Made by a program: the position numbers and the translations under genes | Assembly (NCBI GenBank): GCA_014730235.1 | Contig: WJIO01000006.1 | Location: 1 to 11,338, forward strand | Length of the DNA stretch: 11,338 nt | Direction of reading: 5' to 3' | Source of the DNA: Candidatus Poribacteria bacterium | Lineage (GTDB): Bacteria > Poribacteria > DTPJ01 > WJIO01 | Notes under the pieces: generated by a model | What the model saw: only the letters and a program-made list of their open reading frames with translations | The model's database searches: none | Told to the model about the DNA's origin: nothing | Part shown: positions 8,019 to 11,338 of the stretch, in pieces | How positions within the stretch are numbered: the first letter of the stretch is position 1 | Layout of the letters: each line of letters opens with the position of its first letter

Positions 8019-8056
8019 GTTGTATAAGACAACCTGATTTGCATCTGTTAAATGCA
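8019..8056 (-). promoter_or_regulatory. Two tandem small hairpins in the rplX-rplE spacer
   Basis: On the transcribed strand TGCAT-TTAACAG-ATGCA (8056 to 8040) is followed by GTTGT-CTTAT-ACAAC (8033 to 8019). Each has a perfect 5-bp stem. Together they fill most of the 81-base gap before rplE. In E. coli the S8 repressor binds the mRNA at this same rplX-rplE junction, so this is the place to look for an S8 target. I cannot recognise an S8-type internal loop by eye. Confidence 0.35.
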
Positions 8057-8060
8057 AAAA

Positions 8061-8387
8061 CTAGCCGTCAACAACTTCCTGGCATTTCCTGCAAACTCTT
8101 ACCCGGAAACCTGTTTCCAGCTTTTTGCGATAGGTACGACTCTGTCTGTTACATCTGGGGCAAACCAGCATCACGTTTGAAGCATGTACGGGAGCTTCAC
8201 GTTCAACAATTCCTTGTTGTGATGGATCCCTATGTCTGCTGTGATGCTTCAAAAGGTTGACGCGTTCCACCAAAACCCTGTTAGTATCAGGATATACGCT
8301 TAGAACTCTACCCGTCTTTCCTCTATCTTTACCCGTGAGTATTACTACAGTATCGTCCCTTTTTACATGTACTTTTCTTGTACTCAA
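8061..8387 (-). CDS. rplX: 50S ribosomal protein L24
   Basis: L24 is an assembly-initiator protein of the large subunit, near the polypeptide exit. With the chosen start it has 108 residues: an N-terminal KOW motif (VHVKRDDTVVILTGKDRGKTGRV, about residues 6-28) and a C-terminal Cys4 module (C76, C79, C99, C102) that may bind zinc. The open frame extends to 8402, but the TTG at 8385-8387 is preferred because GGAGAG lies about seven bases upstream and the product MSTRKVHVKRDD is typical. The TTG at 8402 has no ribosome site and is itself followed by the bases of that GGAGAG. The start choice is an inference. It follows rplN by 43 bases. Confidence 0.93.
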   Translation of the reverse strand: MSTRKVHVKRDDTVVILTGKDRGKTGRVLSVYPDTNRVLVERVNLLKHHSRHRDPSQQGIVEREAPVHASNVMLVCPRCNRQSRTYRKKLETGFRVRVCRKCQEVVDG

Positions 8388-8430
8388 CTTAAATCTCTCC
8401 AAAGCAAATCTAAATACGATAAGCTTACAA

Positions 8431-8796
8431 CTAGATCACCTCAGGGGCTAAAGAGATTATCCTGGTATATTGACCCCTTAATTCCCTCGCAACAGGGCCA
8501 AAAATACGAGTTCCCCTGGGTTGGTTTTGATTATCTATAATGACTGCTGCATTCTTATCAAATCTGATGTACGAACCATCAGGGCGACCAAATTCTTTGG
8601 CGGTGCGAACTACAACAGCTTTTACCACTTCACCTTTTTTAACAGTGCCCCTTGGGTTAGCTTCTTTAACCGACGCAATAATAACGTCGCCCACCCGAGC
8701 ATATCGCCGATGAGAACCTCCAAGAACCTTTATACACATAATTGTTCTGGCCCCTGAGTTATCAGCAACAGTCAACATAGTTTCTGCACGAATCAC
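8431..8796 (-). CDS. rplN: 50S ribosomal protein L14
   Basis: L14 lies at the subunit interface and forms bridges with 16S rRNA. With GTG at 8794-8796 the product is 121 residues, the normal length: [17 protein letters not shown], then [27 protein letters not shown] and [15 protein letters not shown] lies seven bases before this GTG, so the in-frame ATG far upstream (8889) is rejected; its extra 31 residues do not resemble L14. In E. coli rplN is the first gene of the spc operon. Here a 105-base spacer with a strong hairpin separates it from rpsQ. Confidence 0.96.
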   Translation of the reverse strand: MIRAETMLTVADNSGARTIMCIKVLGGSHRRYARVGDVIIASVKEANPRGTVKKGEVVKAVVVRTAKEFGRPDGSYIRFDKNAAVIIDNQNQPRGTRIFGPVARELRGQYTRIISLAPEVI

Positions 8797-8843
8797 AATT
8801 TTACCTCCTGAGCAAGCAATATAATATTTACCCAGAAAAGCAG

Positions 8844-8887
8844 GTTTGTTATAACCAGAATATTTAAATATAAAGGTTAAAACAAAC
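8844..8887 (-). promoter_or_regulatory. Long imperfect hairpin at the S10/spc junction
   Basis: In the transcript GUUUGUUUUAACC (8887 to 8875) can pair with GGUUAUAACAAAC (8856 to 8844): 13 positions with a single U-U mismatch. The 18-base loop contains the palindrome ATATTTAAATAT. No U-run follows the stem, so it is not a standard intrinsic terminator. It lies in the 105-base rpsQ-rplN spacer, where the S10 and spc operons divide in E. coli. It may pause, process or regulate the transcript. The inverted repeat is certain; the function is unknown. Confidence 0.55.
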
Positions 8888-8901
8888 AAGTATTCAGTTT
8901 A

Positions 8902-9159
8902 TTACTCAATTCTTTCTAATATTTCCAATAATTTCCAGCTTTTCCTCTTACTTAACGGTCGAGTTTCTTCTATTCTTATTTTGTCACCCATTTTACATTC
9001 GTTATTTTCATCATGGACTAGATATTTTTTGCTTCTTTTAATAACTCTTTTATAAAGAGGATGCTCAATTCGCCGTTCTACGAGGACAGAGGCTGTTTTA
9101 TCCATACTATTACCGGTTACAATACCGATACGGGTTTTACGTTGTGATTGTTCGCTCAT
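8902..9159 (-). CDS. rpsQ: 30S ribosomal protein S17
   Basis: S17 is a primary binder of the 5' domain of 16S rRNA. The 85-residue product has the OB-fold pattern of the family: [19 protein letters not shown], then [23 protein letters not shown], and a [18 protein letters not shown] motif (residues 58-75). The ATG lies one base after the rpmC stop codon, and its ribosome site GAGGA is inside the last rpmC codons, so the two are probably translationally coupled. It is the last gene of the S10-type block. Confidence 0.97.
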   Translation of the reverse strand: MSEQSQRKTRIGIVTGNSMDKTASVLVERRIEHPLYKRVIKRSKKYLVHDENNECKMGDKIRIEETRPLSKRKSWKLLEILERIE

Positions 9160-9160
9160 A

Positions 9161-9397
9161 CTATTCCTCAGCCATAGCGGCTTCCGCTTCTGGAAGCGAT
9201 TGGTTAATCTGAAGTTCCCTCTCCCGAATAATGGTTTTCATCCGAGCTTTATCTTTTTTTACCTGATTAATACGCTTATAATTTTGGAGCTGACCTGATA
9301 TTAGCTGGAACTTAAGCCTGAAAAGCTCATCTGATAAATCAGTTAACCTTTGGTTCAGCTCCTCTATAGATAGTCTTCTTACTTCAGCAGCCTTCAT
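9161..9397 (-). CDS. rpmC: 50S ribosomal protein L29
   Basis: L29 is a small helical protein at the exit of the polypeptide tunnel, next to L23, part of the docking site for trigger factor and SRP. The 78-residue product is two long helices: [33 protein letters not shown], then [20 protein letters not shown]. An acidic/alanine-rich end ([10 protein letters not shown]) makes it slightly longer than the usual 63-70. The ATG follows the rplP stop by two bases, with GAAGG about 12 bases upstream inside rplP. Confidence 0.96.
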   Translation of the reverse strand: MKAAEVRRLSIEELNQRLTDLSDELFRLKFQLISGQLQNYKRINQVKKDKARMKTIIRERELQINQSLPEAEAAMAEE

Positions 9398-9399
9398 AT

Positions 9400-9816
9400 T
9401 TAAATACTACCTTCTCTACTTATAAACCTTGTTTTTATAGGTATTTTGTGCGATGCTAGACGCATAGCCTCACGAGCTGTTTCTTCAGGCACTCCGGCCA
9501 TTTCAAACATAATACGTCCCGGCTTAACCACTGCAACCCATTTACTGGGAGCACCTTTGCCTTTTCCCATTCTCGTTTCAGTGGGCTTTGCCGTAACCGG
9601 TTTACGGGGAAAAATATTTATCCATATTTTTCCACCTCTCCTCACGTATCTGGTTATAGCTACACGAGCAGCTTCTATTTGCCGGTTAGTTATCCAGGCT
9701 GGCTCAAGCGCCTGCAAGCCATACTCGCCGAAACTTATATGACCACCTCTATAAGCTTTACCCCTTCTACGGCCCCGCTGTTCTTTGCGGTGCTTGACTC
9801 TCTTTGGCATTAACAT
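9400..9816 (-). CDS. rplP: 50S ribosomal protein L16
   Basis: L16 helps shape the A-site tRNA region of the large subunit and is needed for late maturation. The 138-residue product has the normal length. It starts [19 protein letters not shown] and carries [35 protein letters not shown], and [19 protein letters not shown]. Two ATG codons are two codons apart (9816 and 9810). The first is chosen because GGGAG lies 12 bases before it and MLMPKR is common in the family. It begins 31 bases after rpsC. Confidence 0.97.
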   Translation of the reverse strand: MLMPKRVKHRKEQRGRRRGKAYRGGHISFGEYGLQALEPAWITNRQIEAARVAITRYVRRGGKIWINIFPRKPVTAKPTETRMGKGKGAPSKWVAVVKPGRIMFEMAGVPEETAREAMRLASHKIPIKTRFISREGSI

Positions 9817-9847
9817 CTTTCAAGCTGTCTCCCAGTATAATTCAAAA

Positions 9848-10750
9848 TTATTTGTTTTGGTTAGAATTATCGCTTCTTCTTGAATCTCTTCTGTTTGAAC
9901 CGGAACTCCTTCGATCCGAACCGCCTCTTCTATCCCTGTTTGAACCCCTTCGATCAGAACCTCTGCGATCAGAACCCCTGCGGTCAGAGCTTCTTCTATC
10001 AGAACCCCTTCGATCCGAACCTCTCCTGTCTCTTCGATCTGAACCTCTTCTCCTTGAACCCCGATCCTGGTACGAATCCTCATCAATGGTTGATTCTGTA
10101 TCTGTTCGAATAGAAACTTCATTTGGAGCGAGTTTTTCGCCTTTGAAAATCCAGCATTTTACTCCGATCTTACCGGCAGTGGTCATAGCCTCTGTAAAGC
10201 CATAATCTATGTCAGCCCTTATTGTATGGAGCGGAATTCTACCCTCTTTTTCCTGTTCTTTACGGGCCATTTCCGCACCACCAAGCCTGCCGGAACATAG
10301 AACCTTAATACCCTCCGCTCCTGCACGTATAGCTGATGATACTGACTTTTTCATGGCCTTCCTGAAATGCACCCTTCGCTCTAATTGAAGGGCAACACTC
10401 TCAGAAACTAGTTGTGCATCAAGTTCGGGACGGGCAACTTCTTCTATATTTATCCTTATTTCATGACCAATAAAACTTTCCAGGTCCGATCTGAGTTTAT
10501 CTACCTCGCCGCCTCTTCTGCCGATAACTATACCCGGTCTTGCTGTATGTATAGTTACTACTCGTTTGTCGGCATATCTCTCTATTTCAACCCGAGATAT
10601 ACCAGCTCGCATCATTCTTTCTTTTATGAAGTTCTGAATCTTCAAATCTTCATGAAGAAATTGTGAATACTCTTTTTCAGCGAACCACTTTGAATCCCAT
10701 TCTGTAACAATTCCTAATCTAAATCCTTTTGGATGTGTCTTTTGACCCAA
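9848..10750 (-). CDS. rpsC: 30S ribosomal protein S3 with repetitive Arg-rich C-terminal tail
   Basis: S3 forms the mRNA entry site of the 30S head with S4 and S5 and has mRNA-unwinding activity. Residues 1-212 are a normal S3: [14 protein letters not shown], a KH-type RNA-binding domain with [13 protein letters not shown] (75-87), basic residues R130, K131 and K134 matching the helicase region, and [16 protein letters not shown] (170-185). After a short acidic linker ([12 protein letters not shown], 217-228) comes a tail of about 72 residues made mostly of Gly-Ser-Asp-Arg-Arg units, giving 300 residues against about 210-235 in common homologues. Codons in the tail vary synonymously between units, which supports real coding. 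The start is TTG (10748-10750), with AAGGGGG about five bases upstream. Confidence 0.97.
   Translation of the reverse strand: MGQKTHPKGFRLGIVTEWDSKWFAEKEYSQFLHEDLKIQNFIKERMMRAGISRVEIERYADKRVVTIHTARPGIVIGRRGGEVDKLRSDLESFIGHEIRINIEEVARPELDAQLVSESVALQLERRVHFRKAMKKSVSSAIRAGAEGIKVLCSGRLGGAEMARKEQEKEGRIPLHTIRADIDYGFTEAMTTAGKIGVKCWIFKGEKLAPNEVSIRTDTESTIDEDSYQDRGSRRRGSDRRDRRGSDRRGSDRRSSDRRGSDRRGSDRRGSNRDRRGGSDRRSSGSNRRDSRRSDNSNQNK
9875..10063. repeat. Degenerate 15-base coding tandem repeat in rpsC
   Basis: Reading the minus strand, a five-codon unit GGT-TCN-GAY-CGN-AGR (Gly-Ser-Asp-Arg-Arg) recurs about nine times, with some units shortened or interrupted by extra Asp-Arg-Arg codons. Differences between copies are mostly at third codon positions or conservative (Asn for Asp, Ser for Gly). 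Because the period is a multiple of three, other frames also stay open and create false open frames on both strands. Confidence 0.85.
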
Positions 10751-10795
10751 GTATGCCCCCTTTACGTTAAAGATCGCTATTTCAATAAAATAAAT

Positions 10796-11137
10796 TTATT
10801 GCTCTGCACCGTCATCCAGTATAACGGTTATGTGGCAGCGCCTTCGACGTATTCTGTTTATATGCAAACGCCCTTTAAAACGAGCCCAATAACGGATAGG
10901 ACCATTATCTACATATATTGTTTTTATGTAAAGATCATCAACGCCTATTTCTGAATTTTGCCCAGCATTTGCAAGTGCTGACCTTATTACTTTTTCCACT
11001 GGCACCGCTCCTGCTTTATTGGTAAATTTCAATATATCAAGAGCGGAATTAACATCCCGGTTTCTAACAAGATCAGCTATAAGCCTCACTTTTCTGGGGG
11101 CGATTGGAACATATCTAAGAACAGCTCTCGCCTCCAT
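10796..11137 (-). CDS. rplV: 50S ribosomal protein L22
   Basis: L22 binds several 23S rRNA domains; its long beta-hairpin lines the polypeptide exit tunnel near the macrolide site. The 113-residue product has MEARAVLRYVPIAPRKVRLIADLVR at the start, VEKVIRSALANA in the middle and CHITVIL near the end. The hairpin (about residues 79-102) is divergent. After GP two residues usual in this family (E. coli SMKR region) appear to be missing, and two extra residues follow the GR of the second strand. The usual KRTSHIT reads RRRCHIT. The ATG has AGGAGG seven bases upstream. The spacer to the next upstream reading frame is about 160 bases, unusually long for rpsS-rplV. Confidence 0.95.
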   Translation of the reverse strand: MEARAVLRYVPIAPRKVRLIADLVRNRDVNSALDILKFTNKAGAVPVEKVIRSALANAGQNSEIGVDDLYIKTIYVDNGPIRYWARFKGRLHINRIRRRRCHITVILDDGAEQ

Positions 11138-11160
11138 GCTAAAGCCTCCTATAAAACATC

Positions 11161-11178
11161 AACAAATTTGTTATTATA
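11161..11178 (-). promoter_or_regulatory. Possible promoter -10 box with overlapping palindrome before rplV
   Basis: On the minus strand TATAAT (11178 to 11173) is followed directly by the perfect 12-base palindrome AACAAATTTGTT (11172 to 11161), 23 bases before the rplV start. The palindrome would cover the transcription start, a typical operator position. No good -35 box stands 16-18 bases upstream (TTATGG at best), so promoter activity is doubtful. Confidence 0.3.
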
Positions 11179-11253
11179 CATCAATTATGCATACGCCATA
11201 AGCGCTTGCAATATCTTAAATAATCTGATCGCTTAATATTTTGCTTTATTTTA

Positions 11254-11273
11254 GGAACGTATTAAATACGTCC
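11254..11273. repeat. Palindrome in the spacer before rplV
   Basis: ACGTATTAAATACGT (11257-11271) is a perfect inverted repeat of 7-base arms around one base, extended by GG and CC with one bulged base. It lies in the spacer between the right-edge reading frame and rplV. It could be an operator or a weak RNA hairpin; nothing identifies a binding protein. Confidence 0.4.
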
Positions 11274-11298
11274 TGAATACCTGAATAAATGATTAAAA

Positions 11299-11338
11299 CT
11301 ATTCCCTTGTCTCTCTCGTATCCCTTGTTTCTCTCGTA
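11299..11338 (-). CDS. 3' end of an upstream gene with Thr-Arg-Glu/Asp repeats (probably rpsS)
   Basis: Only the last 12 codons and a TAG stop (11299-11301) are inside the window. They read TRETRDTRETRE. The four three-codon units differ almost only at third codon positions (Thr ACG or ACA, Arg AGA or AGG, Glu/Asp GAA, GAG or GAT), which argues that this frame is translated rather than being a spacer repeat. By operon position the gene should be rpsS (S19), but no S19-specific residues are visible. A normal S19 ends in a short basic tail, so this would be an added tail like that of S3. An unrelated inserted gene, or a noncoding 18-base tandem repeat, cannot be excluded. Confidence 0.45.
   Translation of the reverse strand, partial: TRETRDTRETRE

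Noticed and set aside
7980-8057. Upstream extension of rplE to the ATG at 8057
   Set aside because: The extra 26 residues include a leucine run unlike L5, overlap the rplX stop region and have no ribosome site. The ATG at 7979 fits the family.
8797-8889. Upstream extension of rplN to the ATG at 8889
   Set aside because: The extra residues are not L14-like and run through a hairpin spacer. GTG at 8796 has AGGAGG at ideal spacing.
9875-10063. CRISPR-like array
   Set aside because: Units are 15 bases, degenerate, contiguous and in frame, with no unique spacers. They are a coding repeat.
9804-10205. Plus-strand frame rich in Leu-Arg-Ser-Glu-Pro repeats opposite the rpsC tail, and a minus-strand frame at 9820-10122
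   Set aside because: Both arise from the 15-base rpsC repeat, whose period keeps other frames open. They have no family resemblance and lie across the rpsC coding region.

Overview
The window is a bacterial S10-spc-alpha ribosomal-protein superoperon, read entirely on the minus strand, so transcription runs from the high-coordinate end to the low. In transcription order the genes are: the last codons of an upstream gene (probably rpsS), rplV, rpsC, rplP, rpmC, rpsQ | rplN, rplX, rplE, rpsN, rpsH, rplF, rplR, rpsE, rplO, secY, adk, map | rpmJ, rpsM, rpsK and rpsD. The rpsD gene runs off the left edge; rpoA and rplQ would be expected beyond it. No stretch longer than 300 bases lacks a gene. The longest spacer, about 160 bases, lies in front of rplV.

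The DNA is AT-rich. Zinc-type (four-Cys or CCCH) forms occur in S14, L36, S4, L24 and the adenylate kinase LID, and Shine-Dalgarno (SD) sequences are strong. About a third of the complete genes start with TTG. This suggests a Gram-positive-like or Chloroflexota-like lineage, or an uncultured phylum, but no phylum can be fixed by eye. Two genes usually found in this cluster are missing: rpmD (L30, expected between rpsE and rplO) and infA (IF1, expected between map and rpmJ).

The products work together. Most are 30S and 50S proteins made in matched amounts. SecY is the membrane channel for nascent proteins. Map removes the initiator methionine. Adk balances the adenylate pool. I see no phage, defence, CRISPR or biosynthetic system here.

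The unusual parts are details laid over a conserved operon. S3 carries an Arg/Ser/Asp/Gly tail of about 70 residues built on a 15-base repeat. The gene at the right edge ends in Thr-Arg-Glu/Asp repeats. L22 has a divergent beta-hairpin. A dRS3/REP-like palindrome sits where infA would be. Several spacers hold hairpins that could be control elements, the strongest lying at the S10/spc junction between rpsQ and rplN.
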